Notes: generated by a model from the letters alone, not told the origin. A DNA stretch of 64,000 nucleotides from Hyphomonadaceae bacterium UBA1849 (GCA_002338565.1 DDIN01000013.1:1-64000), one strand, 5' to 3'. Shown: positions 43,532-53,484, counted from the stretch's first letter. Program-made: numbers and translations.

Positions 43532-45349
43532 ATGACAGACGCCACCCAGAACACAACTCTCGATCAAGCGCTGGACGCGGCACCTCTAGCCAATCCAATG
43601 CCAGCTGACGCCGTTGGTGACGCAGCTAAGAGTCAGGCGCTGCAAACGGTTCTTCGTTTCAAGAACAACAAATCTGACGATAAGCTACGCAAGGCCATGC
43701 CGCTGATGAAGCGCGCTGTTCGACTTATCAACGAAGAAAAATATCGCGAGGCAGCGCAGCTGGGCCTGCAAGCCGTCAATATTGACGAGAACCTCTCCCT
43801 CGCCTGCCACATTACAGCTATCGCACTGGACAAGCTGGGCGTCGCAAGCCTCGCGCTAGGCATGTATGAACGCGCGCTCCAGCTCTCACCGGAAGAGCCT
43901 GAAATCTATCAGAACCTTGGCCTGCTGGCATGGCGCATGGACCTTTATGATGTCGCCGAGAAGTTTTTCCGTATCTTCTGTCGCATGATGCCGGAGCATG
44001 TCGAAGGGCCGAACAACCTCGCCTGCGTTCTGCGTGATAAGGGCGAATTTGAAAGCGCTATCGAAGTGCTTCGCGCCGCGATTTACGAGAATCAGGAAAG
44101 TTCGCTTCTGTGGAACTCGCTCGGCACCGTGATGATGGAGCAGACCGAATTCGACAATGCGGTTCTGTTCTACGAACAGGCGCTACAGCTGGAGCCGAAC
44201 CTTGCGCGCGCCTACCACAATATCGGCTATTGCCGCGCGACAGAGGGCCGCCACGACATTGCACTCGAACATCTTCAAAAGGCGCTCGATCTGGGCGTCC
44301 TGCCAGCAAATGAGCGCGCGGAAACCGAGCACGCGATTGCGATCTCCCTCATTGGTTCCGGTCAGCTCGACAAAGCGTGGGACGCATATGAATGCCGCAA
44401 CAATCCACGTTATGGCGGCGCGACATCCTACTCCATCCCGCTGAAGCAATGGGATGGCGAACCGCTGGAAGGCAAGAAAATCCTCGTTGTCGGCGAGCAA
44501 GGTCTCGGTGACGAAGTCATGTTCCTGAATATCGGCCATGACTTGATTGACCGCCTCGGCCCTGAAGGCTCTCTGACCATCGGTGTCGTACCGCGTCTGG
44601 AAGCCCTGATGCAGCGCTCATTCCCGACAGCGAAAGTCACCAAGCACTCTACGGTTCGCTCAAACGCCATTCCGCTTCGTGGCTGCCCGCTGATCACCGA
44701 CTGGGACACCTATGATTTCTGGGCCCCAATGGCGAGCGTACTGCGTGCTCTGCGTACAGATATCAAAGACTTCCCGACAGAAGGTGGCTTCCTGACACCT
44801 GATCCGAAACGTGTCGAGCATTGGAAAAACGAACTCGCCAAGCTTGGCCAGGGCCTCAAAACCGGCATCCTCTGGAAGTCCATGCTGATGACGGCGAAGC
44901 GTTCGAAATACTATTCTCCGTTCACGCAGTGGAAGGACACGCTGAAAACCGAAGGCGTTGTCTGGGTGAACCTTCAGTACGGCGAATGCGCCGAAGATAT
45001 CGAACGCGCTGAGAAAGAATTCGGCGTCAAAATCCATCAGATGGAAGGCATCAATCTGAAAGACGATCTGGACGATCTGGCTGCACTTTGCGTCGCGCTT
45101 GATCTGGTCGTCGGCCCGATGAACGCCACGACAAACATCGCGGCTGGTTCGGGCGCGCGCACTGCCATTATCGGTGCGCCAAATGCATGGCCGTATCTCG
45201 GCACTGGAGAACTGCCATGGTATCCGACTGCGAAAGTCTTTGCACCTGACACGATCAACAACTGGAAGCCCGCAATGAAGAGCTTCCGCGAATGGCTTAC
45301 AGAACAGGCCACAAAAGGCTCTGATGCGAAGGTCAAAGGCGCTGCCTGA
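43532..45349 (+). CDS. flmG: Flagellin glycosyltransferase FlmG-like (TPR plus GT-B domain)
   Basis: 605 residues. N-terminal tetratricopeptide repeats (about 60-270; e.g. ALGMYERALQLSPEEPEIYQNLG, AVLFYEQALQLEPNLARAYHNIG), then a glycosyltransferase domain of the ADP-heptose/FlmG type (about 300-595; KILVVGEQGLGDEVMFLN at its start, DLVVGPMNATTNIAAGSGA near its end). In Caulobacter FlmG is a modular enzyme whose TPR part binds flagellin and whose GT part transfers pseudaminic acid. Placement beside flbT-flaF and the flagellins, with the sugar operon 13-17 kb away, supports this role. Ended by the terminator at 45403. Confidence 0.88.
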   Translation: MTDATQNTTLDQALDAAPLANPMPADAVGDAAKSQALQTVLRFKNNKSDDKLRKAMPLMKRAVRLINEEKYREAAQLGLQAVNIDENLSLACHITAIALDKLGVASLALGMYERALQLSPEEPEIYQNLGLLAWRMDLYDVAEKFFRIFCRMMPEHVEGPNNLACVLRDKGEFESAIEVLRAAIYENQESSLLWNSLGTVMMEQTEFDNAVLFYEQALQLEPNLARAYHNIGYCRATEGRHDIALEHLQKALDLGVLPANERAETEHAIAISLIGSGQLDKAWDAYECRNNPRYGGATSYSIPLKQWDGEPLEGKKILVVGEQGLGDEVMFLNIGHDLIDRLGPEGSLTIGVVPRLEALMQRSFPTAKVTKHSTVRSNAIPLRGCPLITDWDTYDFWAPMASVLRALRTDIKDFPTEGGFLTPDPKRVEHWKNELAKLGQGLKTGILWKSMLMTAKRSKYYSPFTQWKDTLKTEGVVWVNLQYGECAEDIERAEKEFGVKIHQMEGINLKDDLDDLAALCVALDLVVGPMNATTNIAAGSGARTAIIGAPNAWPYLGTGELPWYPTAKVFAPDTINNWKPAMKSFREWLTEQATKGSDAKVKGAA

Positions 45350-45402
45350 AAGCCAGTTTAAGGCAGCGACCTCATCGGTCCGCCTTCACATAGTTTCTGA
45401 TA

Positions 45403-45434
45403 CAGCGCCGCGTCTTCTGCGTGGCGCTGTTTTA
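45403..45434 (+). terminator. Terminator of flmG
   Basis: A ten-pair stem (one G-T pair) starting CAGCGCC and ending GGCGCTG, followed by TTTT; about 50 bases after the stop. Confidence 0.88.
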
Positions 45435-45588
45435 GTTTCTGCAATGCTGCGTCTGAGCGCTGGTTCGCTCGAGCCAAATACTTTCCTGGCGGTTGAGGCG
45501 TTTGACCGCCACTAAAAATAAAATCCGCCCGACTTCCATCTTCGTATTGAATAGTTGAAGCATCACATATCTGAACGGGATCGAACTC

Positions 45589-46551
45589 TTGAAACTCGCT
45601 ATTATCGGCGCCGGATTTTCAGGCCTCACTTGCGCACGCATTGCCCGCCAGAACGGATTGGACGTTACAGTTTTTGATAAAGGGCGCGGCGCAGGCGGGC
45701 GGCTTTCCACCAAGCGCATCAGCGCGGACGGGGCCGAATATCGCTTCGACCACGGGACAAGCGCATTCGACGCGCGCTCCGAGGCGTTCGCAGATGCGCT
45801 TCAGCCACTTATAGATGCAGGGTTCGTTGCAGAGCTTCATGCCAATGACAACGGGTTCCCGAAAGGCTTTGTCGGCACGCCCGGCATGAACTCCACCATC
45901 AAAGGTCTGGCCGAGGGCCTCGATGTTCGCTTTGGCCAACGCGTGGAGCGCATGACACGCACACCGCGAGGCTGGGCGCTGTCTTTTGAACAGGATATCC
46001 CGCCATTCGACTGCGATGTCGTTGTCTGCGCAATCCCAGCAGAACAGGCGACCATTCTTCTTGCGGATGCCGCCCCCGAGTTTTCCGCGAAAGCTGGCGA
46101 CGTCGTTTCAGAGCCCCGCTGGGTGACTATGCTGGGCTTCTCGACACCTCTGCCAGTGGATTTCACCACTCTGAAACCGGAACAAAGCTCCATCGCTGCG
46201 ATCATCCGGAACCAGACCAAGCCGGGTAGAGATGCCACGAAGGACTGTCTCGTTCTTCATGCCAGCACAGACTGGTCGAAAGCGCATCTTGAAGACGACG
46301 CCAGTGATGTTTTGACCGCCATGAAATCGGCATTGGCCGAGACATTGTCGATAGAGCTGCCATCGCCCGCTGTAGAGCACGCCCACCGTTGGCGCTATGC
46401 CGTCACATCCAAGCCAGCTGGCGAGCCCTTCATGCTGACCGAAGACAAGACCCTCGGCGTTTGCGGAGACTGGCTTTTGGGCGGGGGGGTCGAAGATGCC
46501 TGGGCGAGCGGTAAAGCGCTCGGCGGCGCTCTGTCAGGCGCGGCGGACTAA
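45589..46551 (+). CDS. Renalase-like FAD-dependent oxidoreductase (TTG start)
   Basis: 320 residues. FAD-binding Rossmann motif IIGAGFSGLTCARIARQNG and DKGRGAGGRLSTKR, RFDHGTSAF, and a C-terminal FAD segment LGVCGDWLLGGGVEDAWASG. This order is that of the NAD(P)/FAD-dependent amine oxidase-like renalase group. The best start is TTG at 45589, because the FAD motif must begin at residue 4 and no in-frame ATG lies nearby. Its last 18 bases overlap the convergent kinase gene. Confidence 0.85.
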   Translation: MKLAIIGAGFSGLTCARIARQNGLDVTVFDKGRGAGGRLSTKRISADGAEYRFDHGTSAFDARSEAFADALQPLIDAGFVAELHANDNGFPKGFVGTPGMNSTIKGLAEGLDVRFGQRVERMTRTPRGWALSFEQDIPPFDCDVVVCAIPAEQATILLADAAPEFSAKAGDVVSEPRWVTMLGFSTPLPVDFTTLKPEQSSIAAIIRNQTKPGRDATKDCLVLHASTDWSKAHLEDDASDVLTAMKSALAETLSIELPSPAVEHAHRWRYAVTSKPAGEPFMLTEDKTLGVCGDWLLGGGVEDAWASGKALGGALSGAAD

Positions 46552-48048
46552 AGCGTCCGGCTCATCATCATCGTGAACACCAAGAATGACAGGATCGGCG
46601 GCATCTCTTGCGATCGGGAAGAAGGCGCTGACTTCAGTCCATTTGCCTTCTTCACTATCGATTTTAAACTTCCCGCCGTGCATCTGAACAATCTCTTTAA
46701 CGAGATTGAGCCCGATGCCTGTGCCTTGAATACTGGTCGCCGTTGATGCCCGGAAGAAACGCTCTGTTACACGAGCCAGTTCTGCTTGCGGAATGCCAAC
46801 ACCGTGATCGCGAACTTTGATGATCGCCCAATTGCCTTCGACAAAACCGCAAATATCGATGCGCGGGTCCGCTTTGGAGTATTTCACGGCGTTGCCGATC
46901 ATATTCCCCAGCACATGCTCCATCAGGCGCGGATCGCAGCTGAGCTCATCCGGAAGATCTTCAATATCGATCTCGAACTGGTACTCGGTCGCGATCTCCT
47001 TGTGACGATCCAGAACGTCTAGAATATGCGACTGGATATCCACCATTTCCGGCTCGAACTGCAGCTTTGAAGCCGCCATGCGTGAGGCATCCAGTGTACG
47101 CTCGACCAGATTGGAAAGACGTCCAACAGAGCCGCGGATTTTTTCCATCCGCTCGCGAACCGCTTCGGCATCCATGCTGTCAGCCCGGTTCTCGACACGG
47201 CGCGCCATGCCGTCAATCACGGCGAGCGGCGTACGGAATTCATGGCTGACCATGGACACAAAATCATTCTGCATCGCATTGAGTTCACGCTCTGCCTTCA
47301 GCGCCTGCTCCAGCTTCAGCTTTTGCTCTTCAAGCTCGGCAGTTCGCAGGCAAACCTGTTGAGCGAGGTTATCGCGGTGTGTCTGAAGTTCGGCATAGAG
47401 CGAATTAAGCTCTGCGTTCGCCTCGGTCAGCTGCTTGTTCGACGTGATGAAGCCGTAGAGATTTTGAAAATAGCTACGCACAAGCATGAACACGACAAGC
47501 ATCACCGTAATGAAGTTCAGCGCCATTGCGGTGTAAGCAAGGTTTCCGCGCGTCGCAAAAAACAGGACGAACGTTGTGCCGCTAATCGTCATACAGACGA
47601 GTGCAGCCAGCGGGACTTGAACAACCGCGAAGACAGTCCCGATCAGCGTTACGGAAATAAAGAACGCGATATGTGTTTGCTGGTTTGCATCGCCAAACGG
47701 GAAAAGCAGAATACACCAGACGGACAGGAAAACGGCCATGCCTGCTAGAAGCGCTGAGAGCTTTCGTAGCTCCTGAGCGGCCTCGAGATGACTTGCATAT
47801 TCTTTCGGCCGCATGAACCAGAACAGGCTTCGGACAATAAACAGGCCGATCAGGACAGCAGGCGTCCAAATCGCCAGCTCCGGCGGCGCAGCCGAGGCAA
47901 AGCTGACGGCGAGGCCGAACACATTGAACGCGACAATGATGTAAATCAGAGGAATCTGGCGCGACATAGCCGCCATCTGAGCCTGCACAAGCTCAGGTTC
48001 GTCGGAATGGATCCGGAACAGATTTTTAAATTTCAGCTTCTCGTGCAT
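46534..48048 (-). CDS. Membrane sensor histidine kinase
   Basis: 504 residues. Six hydrophobic segments (about 31-52, 61-79, 98-116, 125-143, 146-166, 172-191) form a membrane sensor, then a coiled coil (about 200-262), a HisKA domain with H269 (MVSHEFRTPL) and an HATPase domain: N box GNAVKYSKADPRI, G1 RDHGVGIP, F FFRAS, G2 GTGIGLNLV. No response regulator is adjacent. The catalytic half closely resembles that of the next kinase gene upstream, suggesting duplication with sensor exchange. Confidence 0.93.
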   Translation of the reverse strand: MHEKLKFKNLFRIHSDEPELVQAQMAAMSRQIPLIYIIVAFNVFGLAVSFASAAPPELAIWTPAVLIGLFIVRSLFWFMRPKEYASHLEAAQELRKLSALLAGMAVFLSVWCILLFPFGDANQQTHIAFFISVTLIGTVFAVVQVPLAALVCMTISGTTFVLFFATRGNLAYTAMALNFITVMLVVFMLVRSYFQNLYGFITSNKQLTEANAELNSLYAELQTHRDNLAQQVCLRTAELEEQKLKLEQALKAERELNAMQNDFVSMVSHEFRTPLAVIDGMARRVENRADSMDAEAVRERMEKIRGSVGRLSNLVERTLDASRMAASKLQFEPEMVDIQSHILDVLDRHKEIATEYQFEIDIEDLPDELSCDPRLMEHVLGNMIGNAVKYSKADPRIDICGFVEGNWAIIKVRDHGVGIPQAELARVTERFFRASTATSIQGTGIGLNLVKEIVQMHGGKFKIDSEEGKWTEVSAFFPIARDAADPVILGVHDDDEPDALVRRA

Positions 48049-48152
48049 GCTGTGACCTCAGCATGCAGTCTTACCCACAAAAGGTTTAATTTTGCGGGAG
48101 CAGACGTTTACAATTTTATCGATTGGCGTTGAGCAATTATCATCTACGCGTA

Positions 48153-50057
48153 CTAGGCAGCGCTAATAAGACTACAGCAATCAGCATCCTGCTTCTGCGC
48201 GTCTTCCGGCGCACTGATTGGCAGTCTAACAGTGACTTCAGTCCACTCGCCTTCTTTGCTGTCGATGTTAAACTTACCATTATGTGCACGTATCAACTGG
48301 GCAACGAGGTTCAAACCGATACCCGTCCCCTTGATGCCCGCGGAAGTCGATGCGCGGAAGAAACGCGACGTAATTTTCGGCAACTCTTCTTTTGGAATCC
48401 CAACACCCCTGTCTTTGACTGAAAGAAAAACGCAATCGCCATCCCTCCCCATAGTCACTTTGATATGCGGACGTAGACGTGAGTACTTGATTGCATTCGA
48501 AACGAGGTTCGAGACGATATGATCGAGATGCTTCGGATCGGCATCAACACAATCCGGCAACATCCCCACATCGTACTCGAACGTAAATTCTGACGCGATA
48601 TCCCGATGTCGTTCCACAATACCTTCCACAAACTGGCGGATATCAACGCAAGCGTAATTACAATCAATCTCGCCTTCTGAGACTCTTGAAGAATCCAGCG
48701 TTTCATCAACCATATCCGACAGACGACGTACCGATGATCTGATCGTCGCAAGCCGTTCTGATATCTGTCCAGCATCCATTTTCGACAGAGACCGTGAAAT
48801 ACGACGCGCAGTACCGTCAATGATGGTCAAGGGTGTGCGAAACTCGTGACTTACTGTCGCTACGAACTGATTCTGTAGCTGGCGAAGCTCACGCTCCTGA
48901 TCAAGTGACAATTCTAACTGAAGCTTTTGATGTTCCAAGGCAGCAGTCTGCTTTGCAACTTCATCTGCAAGATGGTCGCGGTGAAAACGAACTTCCATGT
49001 TCAGCCGTTCCGTCTCTGCAATATTCTCGGCAAAGAAATCCAGCACACGCCGCATACGCTCAAGTTCACTACGTGCATTGCGCCGGAGCGGACGCGACGC
49101 GTTCGTGTCATAGGCCCTGCAAAGACTCAGCATCTCGTCACTCACACCAGCGATCTGGCTAACAATGGAACGACCGATCCAAACCGCCAGTGCTCCGCAG
49201 ATCGTGATCAGGATCACGACTGCGATCCAGATCGCTACAATCGTGCCGTCAATAACAGTCCGTTGTTGTATGGTCGCCGTGTCAGCCCGCGCAAGAAGGT
49301 CCCCGGACATTGCAGACACTGCTGACGCGAGCTCGGCATGCGCCGCAACAGCCATATCCTGTTGACGCATCAATTGGAGACGTCCCTCACTCCAGTCTTC
49401 AAATCCGCGTTGATAGGCGGAGAAGAGCGCGGAAATCTCATCACGCTGGATCTCGCTAAGATCTGCTTGCTGCAAGCCTGCGCTAAACTCGTCGGCACGC
49501 GCTTCGAAACGCGCAATGTAGCTTGTGTCCAGACGCATCATGAAATCCTTCTCATGACGGCGCATCATTAGCATGTGGACTGTCAGGCTTTCCTGATCAA
49601 GAGTCTGAAGGCGTCGTTCTATGTCGTGCACGGCCTTGCGGAGTTCACCTTCCAACCCGCTATTTTCATCAAGACCAAGTCGCTCCCTTGCCTCAAATGC
49701 CGCCCGTGTCTTGGCGATATACCTTTCTGAGAGCGATGAAAGCGACCAGTCAGATGTGTATTGCTCGACTGTAGAGACAAGCTCTCTCAGGCGGGGGGCG
49801 TCATTCTCAAAATTGGCTAAATCATCGACATTCCGTTCTGCAAGAAAACGGGAAGCATACATTTCAAGCCGCAGAAGCTCGGTCTCCAGCCGCCTGGATT
49901 CATCTGCCTGTGCAGACAACTGGACTTGTACAGACTGCAGACGTTTTGTCATCTGTCCGGTGATACTGAAGGCGGCAGTAAGCGCGATTAATGAAAGGAT
50001 GGCTGCGCTGGTCAGCAACAACACTCTTTCGCGTACAGAGAGTTTGCGAATATCCAC
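48153..50057 (-). CDS. Sensor histidine kinase with helical-bundle (HBM-like) sensor
   Basis: 634 residues, GTG start with GGGTGAT upstream. TM1 about 13-32 and TM2 about 271-293 flank a long helical periplasmic domain with the RRHEKDFMMRLDTSY signature seen in helical bimodular sensors. A short linker, a coiled coil, HisKA with H404 (TVSHEFRTPL) and HATPase (SNAIKYSRLRPHI, KDRGVGIP, GTGIGLNLV) follow. Paralogous in its catalytic part to the kinase downstream. No paired regulator is encoded nearby; it could act through a stand-alone receiver protein. Confidence 0.93.
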   Translation of the reverse strand: MDIRKLSVRERVLLLTSAAILSLIALTAAFSITGQMTKRLQSVQVQLSAQADESRRLETELLRLEMYASRFLAERNVDDLANFENDAPRLRELVSTVEQYTSDWSLSSLSERYIAKTRAAFEARERLGLDENSGLEGELRKAVHDIERRLQTLDQESLTVHMLMMRRHEKDFMMRLDTSYIARFEARADEFSAGLQQADLSEIQRDEISALFSAYQRGFEDWSEGRLQLMRQQDMAVAAHAELASAVSAMSGDLLARADTATIQQRTVIDGTIVAIWIAVVILITICGALAVWIGRSIVSQIAGVSDEMLSLCRAYDTNASRPLRRNARSELERMRRVLDFFAENIAETERLNMEVRFHRDHLADEVAKQTAALEHQKLQLELSLDQERELRQLQNQFVATVSHEFRTPLTIIDGTARRISRSLSKMDAGQISERLATIRSSVRRLSDMVDETLDSSRVSEGEIDCNYACVDIRQFVEGIVERHRDIASEFTFEYDVGMLPDCVDADPKHLDHIVSNLVSNAIKYSRLRPHIKVTMGRDGDCVFLSVKDRGVGIPKEELPKITSRFFRASTSAGIKGTGIGLNLVAQLIRAHNGKFNIDSKEGEWTEVTVRLPISAPEDAQKQDADCCSLISAA

Positions 50058-50185
50058 CTGATCACCCGATTTTTAAATTCGAGGCAAGTCTATCTTGTAA
50101 GTATTAAAAATATTTGGCCATAAGTATGGGAATTTACGAATCCACAAATACTTCAAAGTGATTTTAAATATTTCACAAAACTGTC

Positions 50186-50614
50186 TTATTCGCCACTACC
50201 CAGCAAAAAATGCGCACTAAGCGTTGCCACTGGCCGGGCCCGTTCCGATTGCCACGCTTCAGCATGAACATTCGCGATGCGCCGCCCCTGCTTGGTCACG
50301 GTCGCGCGGGCGTAGAGGTTTTCTGCCTTCGCCTGACGCAGGTAATCGATGGTCAGATTAATCGGCTTGGCGAGGCTAACCTCGTCCGATAGCAGAAACA
50401 GCTGGGCCATCGCCGTCAGCTCAAGAAATGCGCCTGTCGCGCCGCCATGAAGCGCACGAATGGACGGATTGCCGATGATCTTCTCTTCGAATGGAAGGAT
50501 CGCCGTCATTTCGTCGCCCATGATTTCACATTTGAAACCGATAAAATCGGCAAACGGCGTCCGGTTAAGATAGTCCTGAAGCTTCTTCTGACGCTGGAGA
50601 ATGTCCTCGCTCAT
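50186..50614 (-). CDS. PaaI-type hotdog thioesterase
   Basis: 142 residues. Hotdog fold with SIRALHGGATGAFLELTAMAQ (the HGG turn plus a catalytic acidic residue) and LTIDYLRQAKAENLYARATV. Hydrolyses acyl-CoA thioesters, substrate unknown. Its ATG overlaps the preceding stop by one base (TGATG). Preceded on the minus strand by a sister thioesterase, a common paired arrangement. Confidence 0.88.
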   Translation of the reverse strand: MSEDILQRQKKLQDYLNRTPFADFIGFKCEIMGDEMTAILPFEEKIIGNPSIRALHGGATGAFLELTAMAQLFLLSDEVSLAKPINLTIDYLRQAKAENLYARATVTKQGRRIANVHAEAWQSERARPVATLSAHFLLGSGE

Positions 50615-51087
50615 CAGCTGCCCTCCCCGGTATTCGTGGGAAAGCCCTTAATGGTGTTCAGAGCAAATGATCCGGACGCTGTGGCAATCACGCGGTCGCG
50701 GCTTTCATGATAAGCCCAGGCGCGCGTGAACGCGACGGTGCGGGTCATGTGGTAACACTCGGCCTCAGCGATGATATCGCGGCCCACTTCTGCCGGACGC
50801 ATATAGTCAATACGCAGATCGAGGGTCGCAGTAGACTTCATCTCGGAGAGGGCTGCGATAACTGAAACACCGGACACATTATCCAGCAAAGCCGTCACAA
50901 CACCGCCGTGAATAATTCCGGTCTCGATGTCGCCAATTGTCTCTGGTTTGTAGGGCGCGCGCGCGATAGCCTTGCCCGGCTCAAGATCGACCAGCTCAAA
51001 CCCTAGCGTGTTCGCATACGGCACCTTATTTATGATATTAGGCGCATATTGCCGAATAAGATCGAAGAAATCAGGATTCTCTGTCAT
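50614..51087 (-). CDS. PaaI-type hotdog thioesterase
   Basis: 157 residues. Signature ETGIIHGGVVTALLDNVSGVS with the catalytic Asp, and LDLRIDYMRPAEVGRDIIAEAEC. First gene of a translationally coupled pair with the thioesterase downstream; the two are about the same size but differ in detail, so they may have different acyl-CoA ranges or form a heteromer. Divergent from a + strand hypothetical gene with 47 bases between starts. Confidence 0.9.
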   Translation of the reverse strand: MTENPDFFDLIRQYAPNIINKVPYANTLGFELVDLEPGKAIARAPYKPETIGDIETGIIHGGVVTALLDNVSGVSVIAALSEMKSTATLDLRIDYMRPAEVGRDIIAEAECYHMTRTVAFTRAWAYHESRDRVIATASGSFALNTIKGFPTNTGEGS

Positions 51088-51134
51088 GGCACCTCACTAC
51101 ACCGAGTGTCAGCGTACGGAAATAGATAATCACC

Positions 51135-51626
51135 ATGACTGACGCGAACGACATCGCCGGATACTGGACCGGATGGTATGCTTATGGCACCGCCGCAGAC
51201 GATCAGCGTATACCCTTTTCAGCCTTTCTGGAGTCGGTTGCCGAACTGGAATTTACCGGCACCACTCTGGAACCAAACACCTTCGCCGCGCCCATGTTGC
51301 GCGAGCTTTCAGCCGATGTTATGGGAGAAATGGCCGGTGAAAGCGTGATCTTCGAAAAGCTGTATCACCCAGGCCCGGAAGTCCATCAGGCCCATATTCA
51401 GTATCTTGGCCGACTGTCGGATGAGGCGAGCCGGATCTTTGGCGAATGGCATGTCGGGACCGGCGAAGATTTTCTGTCCGGTCACTTCGAAATGGTGCGC
51501 CTGTCACGGCGAACCGCAGAAGCTGATGCGATATTCTCGGTCGAATCGCCTGCCTTCCAGCTTCCGGATGAATTAACCCGCCCTTCAACCCCTCCGGACA
51601 CGGACGGCGAGGACACGCAGTCCTGA
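51135..51626 (+). CDS. Hypothetical protein, 163 residues
   Basis: A soluble, acidic, strand-rich protein (IAGYWTGWYAYG, AHIQYLGRLSDEASRIFGEWHVG, GHFEMVRLSR) that looks like a small beta-barrel or lipocalin-like fold; the C-terminal 25 residues are low-complexity acidic. I do not recognise the family. No signal peptide. Confidence 0.7.
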   Translation: MTDANDIAGYWTGWYAYGTAADDQRIPFSAFLESVAELEFTGTTLEPNTFAAPMLRELSADVMGEMAGESVIFEKLYHPGPEVHQAHIQYLGRLSDEASRIFGEWHVGTGEDFLSGHFEMVRLSRRTAEADAIFSVESPAFQLPDELTRPSTPPDTDGEDTQS

Positions 51627-51761
51627 GTGGATATTCGCTGGGCATAAGACCAGCTATCTCGCCGTGACGTGCACGGAAGCGATTGAGTTTTGATACCCGC
51701 AATTTTACAGTAGGGTCCGCTCGTGCGGAAAACCGCCAGCCGATTCAAGTGACAGCGCCAG

Positions 51762-52403
51762 ATGATGATTTCAAAGACCCAGGGCAAACGCGAGCGCTCC
51801 AAAGCTGCTAACCGTGAAGCAATACTGGATGCTGCGCGTCTCGTTTTCGCAGAACTCGGCTATGAGACGACGACCGTTCGAGACATTATCCGCCGCACCG
51901 ATCTGGCGAGCGGAACGTTCTACAATTATTTCAAATCCAAAGAAGAAATCTTCGAAGCGCTCGCGGAAACGTCTGCGGCTGAATTCGGCCGCCTTCTCAG
52001 AACACTTCCGCGCGAAAACATAAGCTTTGAAGAGTACCTCAAATGCGCCTTCAGTGCTTACTTCCACTTCATTGTGGAACGGCATGCTGAAGTTCTGAGG
52101 CTTGCAGCACCCAAAATCCATATTAGCGACGTGCGGTCTGATACACCTGAAATGAACGCCATTTTTCAGGAGATCCGCAAGGACATCGAGACCATCCTCG
52201 CCTCCGAGGGTTCGCCTGATATCGACACCGCCTATCTGACCGCCTCCGCTATCGGGATCGCCCGCGAACTTGGCGATGTCATGCTCACGCGGATTTCAAA
52301 TGATCAGGATCAGACCGAGAAGCTGGTTGAACAGGCGACGGATTTTGCGACTAATCTGATCTTGTGTGGTATCCGCCATGCTTTTGATGAAATTCGCACC
52401 TAA
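51762..52403 (+). CDS. TetR-family transcriptional regulator
   Basis: 213 residues. N-terminal helix-turn-helix domain (about 15-62) with ILDAARLVFAELGYETTTVRDIIRRT and GTFYNYFKSKEEIFEAL, both close to consensus. The C-terminal ligand domain (about 75-205) has a hydrophobic helix set that could bind a lipid-like ligand. It is directly upstream of and co-directional with an esterase gene (about 40 bases apart), which it may control. Confidence 0.93.
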   Translation: MMISKTQGKRERSKAANREAILDAARLVFAELGYETTTVRDIIRRTDLASGTFYNYFKSKEEIFEALAETSAAEFGRLLRTLPRENISFEEYLKCAFSAYFHFIVERHAEVLRLAAPKIHISDVRSDTPEMNAIFQEIRKDIETILASEGSPDIDTAYLTASAIGIARELGDVMLTRISNDQDQTEKLVEQATDFATNLILCGIRHAFDEIRT

Positions 52404-52442
52404 GATAAAACTCAGCGAACAAAGATACACGGGGAAATGGGC

Positions 52443-53477
52443 ATGAGCTTTAGCACTATGCTGGCCAAAATGGTCATGAAGCTGCCGAATAGCTGGCTGG
52501 TCAAAATGTCTGGGGGACACCCGGTCCAGCTCGGCGGACGCACGCTGGACCCACACTTCCAGATGATTGCCCACTCCGCGCGCAAGCAACCGCCTATGTC
52601 TTCACTCAGCCCCCAAATTGCCCGTGCAGCATCAGCAGAAGGCCTTGCGCTTTTTTCAGGCGACCTGCCATCCGGCGTCACGACGGAAGATACAAGCATT
52701 CCGACAGAAACGCATTCCATCCCGGCCCGAATTTACAAGCCATTCGGTCAGGACCCGAACATGCCGGTTATCGTGTTCTACCACTTTGGCGGCGGCGTTA
52801 TTGGCGACCTCGAAACAAGCCACGAATTCTGCGGACTGCTGAGCCATATCTGTAAAGCGCCGGTTGTCTCTGTCGATTACCGTCTTGCTCCCGAACATAA
52901 ATGGCCATCCGGTCTGAATGACGCGATTGCGGCCTATGAGTGGTGCTTACAGGAAGCTGAAAACCTTGGTGCATCTCCGGGCCATGCTGCCGTGGCTGGC
53001 GATTCCATGGGCGGTAACTTCACCGCCATCGTCGCGCAGGAAATGATGCGCGATCACAAGCCGCAGCCCGTGCTTCAAATTTTGATCTATCCGGCAACAG
53101 AAATCGAGTTTGAATCATCCAGCATGAATATCTACGCCGACAGCTACCCGCTGACGCGCGACACAATGGAATGGTTCATCAACCAGTATCTACCGGAAGG
53201 CGCAGACCGCGAGGACCCGATGATTTCGCCTATGTGTTCCACCCAGCTGGAAAACCTCGCGCCGGCGATTATCGTGACAGCAGGCTTCGACATTCTGCAT
53301 GATCAGGGCAAAGCCTATGCGGATCGTCTCACAGATGCAGGCGTTGACGTGGTTTACCGGTGCTATGACAGCCTTGCGCACGGCTTTACGGCGTTTATGG
53401 GCATTTCACCCGCAGCACGGAAAGCCTGCGAAGATATTGCCGCGCTCGTTCGTGACGAGTTGCGCGAGCGGGTTTAA
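52443..53477 (+). CDS. Alpha/beta hydrolase, hormone-sensitive-lipase-like esterase
   Basis: 344 residues from the ATG at 52443, whose spacing to GGGG is better than for the ATG at 52437. Oxyanion motif YHFGGG (HGGG-type), VDYRLAPEHKWPSGL, nucleophile GDSMGGN, catalytic Asp in TAGFDILHDQ, and His in LAHGFTAF. This is the HSL/family IV esterase pattern. In an apparent operon with the TetR-type regulator upstream. Confidence 0.92.
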   Translation: MSFSTMLAKMVMKLPNSWLVKMSGGHPVQLGGRTLDPHFQMIAHSARKQPPMSSLSPQIARAASAEGLALFSGDLPSGVTTEDTSIPTETHSIPARIYKPFGQDPNMPVIVFYHFGGGVIGDLETSHEFCGLLSHICKAPVVSVDYRLAPEHKWPSGLNDAIAAYEWCLQEAENLGASPGHAAVAGDSMGGNFTAIVAQEMMRDHKPQPVLQILIYPATEIEFESSSMNIYADSYPLTRDTMEWFINQYLPEGADREDPMISPMCSTQLENLAPAIIVTAGFDILHDQGKAYADRLTDAGVDVVYRCYDSLAHGFTAFMGISPAARKACEDIAALVRDELRERV

Positions 53478-53484
53478 ACCCGCT

